A stretch of DNA of 64,000 nt from Tethya wilhelma (Eukaryota; Porifera; Demospongiae; Tethyida; Tethyidae), in NCBI GenBank assembly GCA_964030475.1, contig CAXIPT010000001.1:13250800-13314799 (forward strand). The letters run 5' to 3'. Made by a program: the position numbers and the translations under genes. The notes under the pieces are model-generated. The model worked only from the letters and a program-made list of their open reading frames with translations, had not been told where the DNA came from and ran no database searches. Positions within the stretch are counted from its first letter, which is position 1. Each line of letters begins with the position of its first letter. Shown piece by piece: positions 24,801 to 36,700 of the stretch.

Positions 24801-25108
24801 AGACAATATTTCTTCTCCATCTCCTCAGCAAGTTGATTCTCTTCCACAGTCTCATCTCTGAGGCCCTCAACAGCTGCCCTCCATGATGGCTTTGGGTTGG
24901 CTGTCTTCAACCACTCCTTTAGCATCTCACGAAGACAATCTTTAGTGCTGTCATATTGAGAGCCAATGCTGTCTAGAGTAGAGGATGACAGTCCAATAGC
25001 TAGACCAAAGTTGTACCACTGGTTTTGAACTGATAAGAGCTCTTTGAATAACTTGTGAAGATCACTGGAAGATAACATATCTTCAGGAGTTGGTTTCTTT
25101 GTGTCCAT
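18862..25108 (-). CDS. Death domain - lipase-like - GTPase multidomain protein, copy A
   Basis: Eleven exons: 24754-25108, 24114-24698, 23960-24040, 23577-23887, 23418-23480, 23130-23348, 22685-23065, 20297-21769, 20044-20228, 19235-19406, 18862-19107. They join in phase to 1356 residues. Exon 1 is a Death domain (WYNFGLAIGLS, CLREMLKEWL, NQLAEEMEKKY), a protein-protein module of innate immune and apoptotic signalling. Exons 2-4 match a class-3 lipase fold: STYYFAFKGESSLQQW (FRGT strand, altered), RIVLTGYSFGGLLA (GxSxG elbow, Ser near 343), ITFGQPLV and EEDLVPSL (candidate catalytic Asp). Exon 8 (491 residues, unrecognised, helical) ends with GVAGLVNSGKSKIVNTLFG, a GTPase P-loop. Exon 9 adds VDFPGVDD (G3) and exon 10 LTFGDKLY (G4-like). 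There is no signal peptide or membrane span, so it is probably cytosolic. Domain assignment is by motif, and the joint function is inferred. Two paralogues follow in tandem. Confidence 0.85.
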
Positions 25109-25993
25109 TTACCTACATACCATGTGTGCATATGAAAGGTAGCATATTATTATTGCTGGCACCGGTCACTATTCAGTTACATGATTTTGTTTAGTATCGC
25201 TGGCTAGACATGGTTCCCCACTACTCTCACAGGACAGATGTTCTTTATAGGTGGAAAAGAAGAGGGAGGAGGAGAGAAAAGAGAGGAATAATGTCTGGTC
25301 AGGCGCCGGGTTTTGGTATGTATGTGACGTCACATACTTTGCATGTGACAATTAATAATCATGAATAAAATTGAGCACTCAAACTGAGCAAGTTTTGTTT
25401 GTGACCAGATTTAAACTAAGGTTCAAAGGTTGCAAGTTTAATAGCATAAAGTTTAATTTTGTAGAGCAGCCAGTTTGGCACTAGCGGGTTCAAAATTAAA
25501 CTTTAATTTGATACGCACTAGCGGGTTTCAACTTTGGGAATAGTCAGAGACTTTTCTAGGTTACTTATTACAAAATACAGTGATCTGATTGCAAGCACAC
25601 AAAAACCTGGTGATTCGATCTGACCAGACATTCTTTTTCCCTTTTCTCCCCTCCCCTCCCTCTACTGATTTATGGCTGAACAAGTTCAAAGCAGAGAGGG
25701 CGGGACAAGCATTGAAGTCAATGAAGACATAGAAATTTGAAATTAATTTTCATTTGTCTAACCCGCCATATTATTGTAAACTTACCAAACCTAGGCCAAC
25801 AGGCGAGCTATATCTTGAGGGGAGTTAATTGACTCTTTCCCTATTTCAGATAACCACTCTTTTAAATTGAGGTTGAAATCAGAGGTCACAAATTATTGCA
25901 AAATAAAGAATAATGTGGGTGGAGCACTACCACATACAACAATGAATAATTAATTTATGATAAGAGGTATTAAAGCACACATAATTTAATTTC
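25109..25993. other. Spacer between GTPase copies A and B
   Basis: About 885 bp hold the promoter of copy A and the 3' flank of copy B. A direct repeat of GCACTAGCGGGTT(T)CAA occurs at about 25480 and 25515. A near-copy of TCTGGTCAG occurs on both strands, at about 25295 and 25620. There is no gene. Confidence 0.4.
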
Positions 25994-28900
25994 TCAAACA
26001 ACTTTCTGAATGTTCTCATGGACAAAAGGTTCAAGTTGATCAGCCAGTTCATCTTGTCCAAAGTCCTTCCTAAACACTCTCACTAGCCACTCCCCCACAT
26101 TCGATGGACTCCCAATACCCACGTCCTTCAACTTCTCTCTCCCCTCCTCACTGTTGAGAACTGAGTCATTGTCCTGACTGAAGGAGAAGAACTGAGTCTT
26201 ATGAGAGTGAGAGGGCCTACTCAGTTTACCCTCAATCACCTAGAGGAACAAAAAGACCAAATTTTGAGAGTACATTTGTAACAATCAGAGACAATGAGGG
26301 ATAGTTCTTTCAAGAAGTGACTCGTAACAATGATGGTAATGATTTCTGTAATGACTCACTGAGAGTTGTTCTTTGACGACCCTCTTCATGTGGTCTTTGT
26401 CAGGATGCTCCCTTTTCTTAGTCATGTGTTCAGCATAGAGCTTGTCTCCAAATGTGAGACACACTAACACTGGCACCTCCTCTTTTTGGAGCCTCTCAAG
26501 CCACTTCTTAGCTGACTGAGTGTGGACTTTCCTATAGGATGGAGAGAACACTGATAAACACCACCACATGTATGCACAATGTACATTATATCAGTAAACA
26601 CACCCACCTGTAGTCCACTACAAAGAGTACAATCTGGGCGATGGTTAGCAGGAGATCTGCCAGCTCTCCAATGGTATCATCCTCATCATCCACTCCTGGG
26701 AAGTCCACCACATCAAGACCCTCTACACTGGAGTCAAGGTTGTACAGGAATGGCACTGTTGTGCGTTTCACTTCTGTAGTACCAGTGGGGACCTGGAAAG
26801 GATTAAAGCAATTAAGCAACCATTCAATGTATACTTGAACATCACCTTTATTCCAAATAAGGTATTGACAATCTTTGACTTGCCAGAGTTGACAAGGCCT
26901 GCCACACCAATTGCAGTGTATTTGGCTAGCTCCTCACGGAGATTATGGATCATCAGTGCCCACTTTAGCCAGCGAGCAATTAGTGGACGATCTTTTTGAG
27001 CAACAAGTGATAGTGTAGTTTGTTTGAAGAGTTTGGACCAGTCTCTAGTAAGAGAGGCTAAAGGCATGGCAGCATTGATGCTTTTCTCTCTACAAAGTTC
27101 TACCAGTTGGCGCTCAAGGGAGTAGCTGATAAGTTGAGTATTACAGGTCACAGTTTTTGCCATTCCTTGGACTATGAATTGTAGTTTGGCAGCATAAGGA
27201 CCAGTGTCACTATCATCAGCTGAAGGGAGCACTCCAGAGATACTTTGAACATAGTCAAAGATTTTTACTAGAAGTTGATCACCACGACATTTGGCAAGCA
27301 GTGATTGAACATGAGAGTAATCAAGACTGAACAGTGCCCACACTCCAACTGATGTCATTGCTTGTAGATAAACTACATCAGAAGTTTCCCTTTGTGCTCT
27401 TTGAAGGGATAGAATGATATCCTGTTGATCCATGAACCCTCCCAGAAGAGATGTACACAGGTTGACATCTTTACTTCGCATTCTATTGATGGCCTCCAAC
27501 ATTTGTTGATTATACTTTAGTGTCTCCTTAACTTTGAGCTTTTCTGTAACTAGTTCATGTTGCATTTTTCTGGCCAACTTTGATAATTCCATGCGTCCAT
27601 TTGTTAGAATATGAAAAGGAGAAGTAAGAACTGAAACGTTATCTGAAGATGTTTCATTCTGGACTGGATAGGGAAGCTCAATGTTCAACCCACTGACTGT
27701 TACAGTGGCAAATGATGAATCAAGCACTATTTCAGTACGTAGTGCATTTAAATGTTTTTGAATTTTCTCACTTGTCTGGTCTCTTGTAAATTCTCTAACA
27801 TTAACAGTAAGTCCTACTGGAGGTCCTAAAGGAACTATTCTTCCAAATTGCTGGGTAGCAGCAGTAGCTTTAAACTTGATCAAACCTTGAGTTTCGTCAA
27901 CTTCTATATCATTATATTGCAAATATGGACTTTTCCCAATTTTTTGTCTAGCCTCAAGTTTCATTGAGTACAGACATCGACCTGGATAACCCAGTTGCAT
28001 TCGCTGGTGAGCATTTTCCAAGCCTTTCTCCATAAGCGCTGATTTTGGCAACTCAATGCCACAATTCACCATGACTTCATAACACAGGACTGCATTCTCA
28101 AAGGAGCAATTACCAATGGCATAGGCAATGCTCTCAAATGGTACGACCTTTACAACGTCTTCAAGGAACTTGGTGATGACCTGTAGCTTGTGAGAGAATG
28201 GCTCAGCTGAGCTGTCAGGGTGCTGTTCCAGTAGAGCACTGAGATAGGCGAGCTCAATCACTTCAGATGGTGAGCACTTGGCTAGTTGTTGCTGTCTGGT
28301 TTTGATACTGTAAGCCTGTAAATTTCAAGTTATTATATAGTTACAGCTACAAATCTATAGAAGGATAGATACTATACAATAATCAATGATAATGCAAATA
28401 ATATTAACTTAATTGTGCATCATGTGTCACACTTCAACAACCCTCATGCAGAGTTTCCTCACAAGAAGAAGGTCATGCATCTTTACAGAGAGCAGTAGAG
28501 CCCTCCATACACATACCTTTTCAAAAAGAGGAATCTCATATTTGATTACTTTTGAAGAGAAGTGTGTACGGAGTGAAACCTTTTCTTTTCTCTCATTTCT
28601 TGTGCTCTTCTCTTGTCTTTTTCTTGGAACATTGAACTGGATAGAGGAGCCACTGATCTCCTCAAGTGGTGTTGTATGTCCACAAAATGAGACTTGATAG
28701 CAAAACCAAAGATTGCTACCCTCAATGACAGTAGCTGTTTCGTCACCATGGTGATGAATGTGCACCTCATCAACAGAAGGTCTCAGTCCCTCAACATCAC
28801 CAGGAGCATGTTTAGGAGCTGGAGGGAACTCATACTTTGGAGGCTTATCCAAGTGACCCACAAAGAGACCATCACTGTACTCCTTCAGGGAATGCTGCAT

Positions 28901-30689
28901 GTGTAAGGTAAAGTAACAAGGGACAAAGGTTAGAAACTGAACTAAAACCTGGTGATAAACAGCATTGCTAACCTTCTTGTAGATGTTGACATGAAGCAGT
29001 TGGGCTTTTTTAAGTGTCAGAGCTAGGCTGGTGTTCTGATCTCCCATTAATTTACTCCACACTAAACCAGACTGTGTCTCACAAGATATCAGGTAGGAAG
29101 AAGTGTTTTGAACCATCTGATCTGGATCATTCAGCTTGGGAATCAGTTCTACTATCTCAGCTTTCAGCTTACAAAGATCTAAATGTGCATCTAAATCCTA
29201 TGTAAATAACAAAAGACTAAAGAATTAAAATAAAATGATCCATGCAAATCAAATTACTGTATAGTTAGAAATTTTTGAGGAATAAAATTTTCATGGAAAG
29301 GCGATCACTAAACTTTTCGCAATTTTATTTTCAAGGATCATTGCAATACGATCCCAAAAATTTCACAGGTAAAATTTTCATGGATCACCGATGATCCACA
29401 AAAACAGCGAAATTTATATTCCTCGAAAATTTCTAGCTATACAGTATTAGCATACTTGTGGCATTTGTATTTTCCCTAACTTATCCAAAAACATAGATGT
29501 GGTAGGATCCAGAAATGGCTGTAAGAGAAATTTGATTTACTTGAAGCTAACTTTCAGACAAGCTTATAATAAACTCACATTTTTTAGTTCACCTGTAGGA
29601 GGTAATGAGACACATACTCCTAATGCATTCTTGCTCTGTGCTTCAGCAGCACTCCAGCTTTCATCCAGTAGACTCATTAGACTGGGGACAAGGTCTTCCT
29701 CCAAGTAGACAGCATGGAGTGTGGACACTATTTCAGGTCGTCTTCTCACTACTCTCTGGATGACCTCAACTGACACCAGTGGCTGACCAAATGTGATACA
29801 GACCATGTTGTCTTTGAGGAGGTCAGAACTGATGTAAGGGGAATCCCATACTCGAGCTGCCACAGCACATGCCAGCAGACCACCAAATGAAAAACCTGCA
29901 TTGTATATGTTGTTGTGGGACAATATTTACAGCCAGTATACAAGTCTAAACAATAAACTACACCTGTAAGCACAATACGACACTGCTTGTTGAGTAACTC
30001 AACAATGAAGCGAATTGGGAATTGCTCACTTTGAGTCATGATACCTAAATGAGGAAATCATGTGACATGTGATAACAATTGACTCCAACATACTATATAC
30101 CTTCACTGAAAGATTTGAATTGTTTGGCCCACTGTTGAAGGTTGGTCTCTCCCTTAAAAGCAAAGTAGTAAGTGGACTCTCCCATCTGAGCAATGAGGAA
30201 GGGGCTTTGTTTTGAACGAGACAGGGAGACAGCTCTGAAGGAGTGTCCTGGTACCAGCTCCTTGTTCTTGAAGAACTTTTGGTAGTCACCAGCTTCACAA
30301 GTGCTCACCACACGACAGCATATACTGGCATGGTAGAGGGTGTCCTTACAGAAGAGAGGCTGGACAGATGGTTTGGGCACTTGTAAAAGTGAAGCATCTG
30401 GTTTAGACTGTACAAGTTTGGCATGTTCCTCTTGAGCTAGTTGTTGTGATGATGACAACATGTCCTCAGAAATGAGCCGATCTGTATGCAGCCTCTGGAG
30501 GTACTCCAGAAGGAGCTCTAGAGACACTCCTGATTGAAGAGAGGTTACAATGAACTTCCTAATGATATCAGATACCATTGTTGCCTTGACAACACTGTCT
30601 ACATCTTGAAGGTGCTTTAGTGTCTCAATAGTACGCAATAGAAATTGTCTGAGCTGACAAGAAGAGGTAGAAATTGAGTCTTCAATCAT
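25994..30689 (-). CDS. Lipase-like - GTPase protein, copy B, lacking the Death-domain exon
   Basis: Ten exons homologous to exons 2-11 of copy A: 30101-30689, 29964-30044, 29579-29895, 29456-29518, 28973-29197, 28517-28894, 26846-28315, 26608-26792, 26360-26531, 25994-26239. Every phase is the same and the frames are open, giving 1241 residues from the ATG at 30689 (MIEDSIST). The lipase elbow reads TGFSFGGLLA; the P-loop is GLVNSGKS, G3 is VDFPGVDD and G4-like is LTFGDKLY. No Death-domain exon occurs between this point and the stop of copy C at 33786. That stretch is filled by a plus-strand TMC fragment. The exon-2 acceptor of the other copies has become a poor one (TTGAAG), so the true start is uncertain. 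It is either a truncated but expressed paralogue or a recent pseudogene without internal breaks. Confidence 0.8.
29255..29446. mobile_element. MITE copy 2 (about 192 bp) in an intron of GTPase copy B
   Basis: The left end TACTGTATAGTTAGAAATTT and the reverse complement of the right end, TACTGTATAGCTAGAAATTT, form terminal inverted repeats of about 30 bp with two mismatches. Internal sequence holds further palindromic AAAATTTTCATGGA words. TA bounds both ends. No ORF. Confidence 0.8.
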
Positions 30690-30699
30690 ACAATCATGT

Positions 30700-30700
30700 T

Positions 30701-30747
<47 letters not shown>
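30700..30747. repeat. Compound (GT)n(GA)n microsatellite between copy B and the TMC fragment
   Basis: An alternating GT tract passes directly into a GA tract. It lies where the homology of copy B to its paralogues stops and just before the first visible TMC exon. Confidence 0.9.
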
Positions 30748-30784
30748 CACACACCACAGCAATCATCTGATGGTCTTTCTCTAG

Positions 30785-32842
30785 AAGGTATTGTCTCTCC
30801 AGTGGTGATCACAACCTTCAACCTTGTGCTTCCATTTCTCTTCTCCTTCCTGGCTCGCTTTGAGAAGTTCAAAACACAAAGTGGAGAAATCAAAATGACA
30901 CTAGTTCGGTGAGAAAATACATGGATGCTCTGCATGGAGAACATAATTATAATGCTCAAGTCTTTAACTTAAAGTAAAGTAGTTTCCTTGGAGCTGGATC
31001 ATGTTTGCTTTTAAGAAATGTGTGATGGAAATAATGTGTATGCAGCAAATGCAGCAAAACTAAATTTTAATTGTATTCATCATTCATCCTAGAGCTTCTC
31101 TCCCCCCTCCCTCTGTAGGACCATCTTTGTCCGTCTCTCCTCACTGATAGTGCTCATCATCACTCTGTTCATCCTGATCCAGTGCTCTCAGGACACATCA
31201 ATGGACACCATGATGGGAGAGGATGAGAACTGTGCATTTGCAAGTGACTTTTTAGATGACTTCATCACTTCTAACTCCACTGAAACGTGCACTGTGACTG
31301 TGAGTTTGTGTTCACACAGTACAGTTGATATTATGGTGTTTGTTTGTGTTCGTTAGACGAAATAGTATGTGCAGCAGAATTTCAATCCTGTTTTTATTCG
31401 CATGCACCACACACACTCAATTCAAGTTGATATGATGTGAAAAACTTAACTGGAATGTCTTGTCAAGAATCTCAATTTGTGATATTCCCTTACAATAACA
31501 TGCACACACCATCAGTGCTGGGAGACCTCAATTGGTCAAGAGTTCTACAAGCTCGGCCTCACTAACTTTGCCCTATCAGCTGCCAGTACCATAGCAGTAG
31601 AAACATTCAGAAAGTGAGACATTAATAGCATAATAATTGATAATTCATAATAGCTACACTGTAAGTATTCGGAAACCTCTTTTTTGCTCAGCATTGTTTC
31701 ACGATTGAAATTCAAAGGACTTGGGGAAAAAATTGGCAAAGGAAATTTCAATATTCCTAAGAGTATTCTTGATCTAATTTACACCCAATCCCTTCTATGG
31801 TGAGTGCTTCTTCACATCATGTGATACTGTATACACTGAGTGTACCCCCCCCCCCCCCCTTCCATGTCAACACACAGGCTTGGGTTTATTTTCAGTCCTA
31901 TGCTCCCAGCTGTCGTTCTCTTCACTTCATTCATGCTGTTCTATGTGAAGAAGGTAATTAGGAAGCCATTGTTGTTGTTGTTGTTGTTTACCACGAATAC
32001 TATAAATACTTTGCCATGTTAGTAAGGCGGTGCCATATAATGTGCATTGGTATGCTTGTCCCACTACAGTACAGTCTCATCTATAACCTCACTCCTGACA
32101 AGAGAGGGACCTATCGTGCTGCTAGGACAAACTTTCTTTTCTTATTGTTGCTACTAGTGACTCTGTTCATCTTCCTCATCCCAGTTGGATATGCCATCAG
32201 TGGGTAAGAGATGAACAGCTAGGGGTGCTTTAGAAATTCACATCCATAACCATATTATGCTGACCTCCACCCAATACACATGCATGGACAATATTGTTTC
32301 ACACAGCCTGTTTCTTGATAAATAAACAGTATTGATTCTCACTAACTGTTTCTTGGTAAACAAACACTTCACTTTTATAGTCTCAATCCAAGTCGGACTT
32401 GTGGGCCATTTCAAGGTCTTCAGTTTATGTTCAATATTGTGACTAACCTGGTCGATGGGGCATCTTGCACATCACAGCAAGTGCTTGACTTCTTAGCATC
32501 AGCAGGATTTGTGATACCCATCATCATACTGCTACTGTGAGTTGGTATCACTCTAAATGCATGAGTATTCTTTGGTGCATAGTTTAATTCTTGTTAACTC
32601 AAAATGTGTACATCATACAGGTTAGTGATTTATGCTCAGTATGTTCTCCTGAGAACAAGAAAAGCAAGCTTCAGACTTGTCAAGAAACAACTCATTCTTG
32701 TGAGTTCTATTTCTAAGTTAGGACACAGTTCTGCCCACATCTTCAAAATCTTGATTCATAAACACAACATCATTCATTCCTTGAATCCTCTCACACAATG
32801 ACACACATTGCACTGCCATCCACACACACACACACACACACA

Positions 32843-32888
<46 letters not shown>

Positions 32889-32889
32889 N

Positions 32890-32924
<35 letters not shown>

Positions 32925-33223
32925 TCATACAGGAAGGTGCCAATGTGACTCACATTGTGGGCAAGTTGGATGGGGTACTTCAAAAGTTTACAGAGCACCA
33001 GACCTTACAAAACAGTCAGTCCGACCAGAATACAACTGATGGTGGTGGTCACAAGGCTAGGATGAGTGTGGACCACACTGGTAGTCTGGTGACTGTTCCT
33101 CTGAAGGAGAGAATAGAGAAGGTTCGGAAGGAGAGCAGCAACTCCTACGATGAGGAGACCTTGGTGAGGAGGAGGTCAGCCCCCCAGCACCCTGCCCTCA
33201 TGGAAGAGTCAACAGAGAGGTGA
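30785..33223 (+). CDS. TMC: TMC (transmembrane channel-like) protein, C-terminal half only
   Basis: Nine phase-consistent exons: 30785-30908, 31119-31299, 31516-31613, 31692-31799, 31878-31953, 32070-32203, 32381-32536, 32621-32699, 32933-33223. They encode about 415 residues ending in a stop. The family signature CWETSIGQEFYKL is intact. Before it are two spans (VVITTFNLVLPFLFSFLA, SLIVLIITLFILIQC) and after it LGFIFSPMLPAVVLFTSF, FLFLLLLLVTLFIFLIPVGY and a final span around FVIPIIILLL. TMC proteins are pore-forming subunits of mechanosensitive and leak channels with about ten spans and a cytosolic N-terminus. The N-terminal exons are absent: immediately upstream, copy B runs in the opposite direction. 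The tail is Ser/Arg-rich with an acidic-to-basic DEETLVRRRS motif. Reading frames are clean, so truncation is recent or an upstream exon lies elsewhere. Confidence 0.85.
32821..32922. repeat. (CA)n(CT)n-N-(CA)n microsatellite in the last TMC intron
   Basis: CA, CT and CA tracts are joined, with one unresolved base at 32889. The repeat ends about 10 bp before the last TMC exon. Confidence 0.9.
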
Positions 33224-33785
33224 TGACCATGATGAGGAGGAACAACATTGAATGTGTGTGTCATGACTATGTAAAATCAAACTTCTAGTAAATTATTTTC
33301 TCGTAGTCTATCACTAATAATAATAATTATTATATATAATATGTCTTTTGATTGTGAAAGCTCAATGACTATTTATGACATAATAATGTATCTATAGAGT
33401 CTTGATCATACTTTGTGCTTTTAATCCATTCTTTATTGTCAAATCTGAAGGGTACATATGTGAATTCATGGGAGCTATATAGACATTCTAGTTAGTTTAT
33501 AGCCTATGCTATAATACACTAGGTAGTTAGAATTTGAAAAAGACATAATTATGATAACGCAGAATTATCCTTAAAGCTTAAGTCTCCATCCTTTGAATAT
33601 AACTTTACCCCTACATAGTGATGAATTTTGTATTAAATTATAGCTTAGTATAAGTTAATATCAAAAATGCAACCAATACAAAACTTACAATACAAAACTT
33701 ACAACACAGAAGAGTAAGAAACTTAATGTTAGAAAGCAATTTTTTTTGCAAATATGTGCTTTAAAATAGTATTTCATTAAGCTTA
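33224..33785. other. Convergent 3' flanks of the TMC fragment and GTPase copy C
   Basis: AT-rich, with an imperfect repeat of CAATACAAAACTTACAA around 33675-33700. I see no gene and no Death-domain exon that could belong to copy B. Confidence 0.45.
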
Positions 33786-36700
33786 TCAAACAATTTTCTG
33801 AACGTTTCCATGAACAAAAGGTTCAAGTTGATCAGCCAGTTCATCTTGTCCAAAGTCCTTCCTAAACACTCTCACTAGCCACTCCCCCACATCCGATGGA
33901 CTCCCAATACCCACGTCCTTCAACTTCTCTCTCCCCTCCTCACTGTTGAGAACTGAGTCATTGTCCTGACTGAAGGAGAAGAACTGAGTCTTATGAGAGT
34001 GAGAGGGCCTACCCAGTTTACCCTCAATCACCTGGAGGAACAAAATAATTGCATTACTAAAGAAGTGACTTACAAATAATTATGTGTATTGACTCACTGA
34101 GAGGTGTTCTTTGACGACCCTCTTTATGTGGTCTTTGTCAGGATGCTCCCTTTTCTTGGTCATGTGTTCAGCATAGAGCTTGTCTCCAAATGTGAGACAC
34201 ACTAACACTGGCACCTCCTCTTTTTGGAGCCTCTCAAGCCACTTCTTAGCTGACTGAGTGTGAGCTTTCCTACAGGATGGAGAGAGTTTGTGGTTCACTA
34301 CTATATACATAAATATGTATGTATGTATAGCCAGAGTGGCGCCACGGCACTCACACATAACCTAAAGTCACAGATGAATAAACACACCCACCTGTAGTCC
34401 ACTACAAAGAGTACAATCTGGGTGATGGTCAGCAGGAGATCTGCCAGCTCTCCAATGGTATCATCCTGATCATCCACTCCTGGGAAGTCCACCACATCAA
34501 GACCCTCTACACTGGAGTCAAGGTTGTACAGAAATGGCACTGTTGTGCGTTTCACTTCTGTAGTACCAGTGGGGACCTGGAGGGGAGGGGGAGAGATGAA
34601 CAATGAAACATCAAATTGATGTATGTTCATCTTTGTACCTTTATTCCAAATAAAGTGTTGACAATCTTTGACTTGCCAGAGTTGACAAGGCCTGCCACAC
34701 CAATTGCAGTGTATTTGGCTAGCTCCTCACGAAGATCATGGATCATCAGTGCCCACTTTAGCCAGCGAGCAATTAGTGGACGATGGATTTTTGCAACTAG
34801 TGAGAGTGTAGTTTGTTTGAAGAGTTTGGACCAGTCTCTAGTAAGAGAGGCTAGTGGTATGGAAGCATTGATACCTTTCTCTCTACAAAGCTCTACTAAT
34901 TGGCATTCAAGAGAGTAGCTGATAAGTTGAGTATTACAGGTCACAGTTTTTGATATTCCTTGGACTATGAACTCTAATTTAGCAGCATAAGGACCACTGT
35001 CACTGTTATTAGCTGAAGGGAGTACTCCAGAGATACTTTGAACATAGTCGAAGATTTTCACTAGAAGTTGATCACCACGAGATTTAGCAAGTAGAAGTTG
35101 AACATGAGAGTAGTCAAGACTGAACAGTGCCCAGACTCCAACTGATGCCATTGCATGCAGAAAAACCACATTAGAAGTTTCTGTTTGTTGTCTTTGAAGA
35201 GCTATTTCTACATTCTGTTGATCCATGAACCCTCCTAGAAGAGATGTACATAGGTCAATATCGTTACTTTTAATCCTATTTACAGTTTTCAACATCTGTT
35301 GATTGTATTCCTGTGTCATCTTCACTTTAGGTTTTTCTGCAACGAGTTCATGCTGTGCTTTGCTAGCTAACTTTGCTAGGTCTTTGCGTCCTTTTGTTAG
35401 AATATGAAGAGGAGAACCTAGATTCTGAACTGGCATATTATTCTGTGGTGTTGTAAGTTTGACAGGGTAGAGAAGCTCAATATTTGACCCACAGACAGTG
35501 GTGTTTAGCAATTTATCTGAAGATACCTCACAATACAGAGCATATAAATGTTCTGCAATCTTCTCATTTGTCTGATCTCGTGTAACTTGTCCAACATAGT
35601 AGTTAAAAGTAAGTTCTGTGGGAATTCCTAAAGCCTTAGGAATCAATTCATCCCAGTGTGCTAGTTCAGAAATATTAGCACTAGCTTTGTACTTTATTTC
35701 ACTATGTGATTCATTAACTTCAAAATCACTGTATTCTACTCTAGCACTCGGACCACAAAGATTTGCAATTCTTAGTTGTGTCTCACCTGTCATTGAGTAT
35801 AGACATCGACCTGGATAACCTAGCTGCATTCGTCGATGAGCATTTTGTAAACCTTTCCACATAAGGTCTGATTTGGGTAATTTAATACCACAATTCACCA
35901 TGACCTCATAACACCGGACTGCATTCTCAAAGGAGCAATTAGCAATGGCATAGGCAATGCTCTCAAATGGTACAACCTTCACAACTTCTTCAAGGAACTT
36001 GGTGATGACCTGTAGCTTGTGAGAGAATGGCTCAGATGAGCTGTCAGGGTGCTGTTCTAGTAGAGCACTGAGATAAGCCAGCTCAATTACTTCAGATGGT
36101 GAGCACCTGGCTAGTTGACGTTGTCGTATTTTGATGCTATAACCCTGCAAAATTTATCAATCATGCATGCATGCTTGCAAATGTAGAAGGATGATTATCA
36201 TCAAATTTTAAACAGTCCAATAAGTAAACAAATCAATAATAAGAAATAAATTGGATGACAGTGTCATCTGTATTGTATACTTTTACCTTTTCAGACAAGG
36301 GAACATGAAACTTGACTGGCTTTGAAGAGAAGTGTGTATGGAGTGAAACCTTTTCTTTTCTCTCATTCCTTATGTTCTTCTCTTGACTGTCTCTTGGAAC
36401 GTTGAACTGGATAGAGGAGCCACTGATCTCCTGGACTGGTGTTGTATGTCCACAAAATGAGATTTTATAGCAAAACCAAAGATTGCTACCCTCAATGACA
36501 GTAGCTGTTTCGTTGCCATGGTGATGAATGTGAACCTCATCAACAGAAGGTCTCAGTCCATCAACATCACCAGGAGCATGTTTAGGAGCTGGAGGGAACT
36601 CATACTTTGGAGGCTTATCCAAGTGACCCACAAAGAGACCATCGCTGTACTCATTGATGGAATGCTATAAGTTATTATAACAACATATATAACCTACATA

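Noticed and set aside
26579..28906. Plus-strand frames opposite the GTPase copies, found again opposite copies A and C
   Set aside because: They recur only because the minus-strand coding exons are repeated. They have no splice or start context of their own.
30785..33223. Complete TMC gene
   Set aside because: The N-terminal spans and cytosolic region are absent, and no upstream exon exists before the opposing copy B gene.
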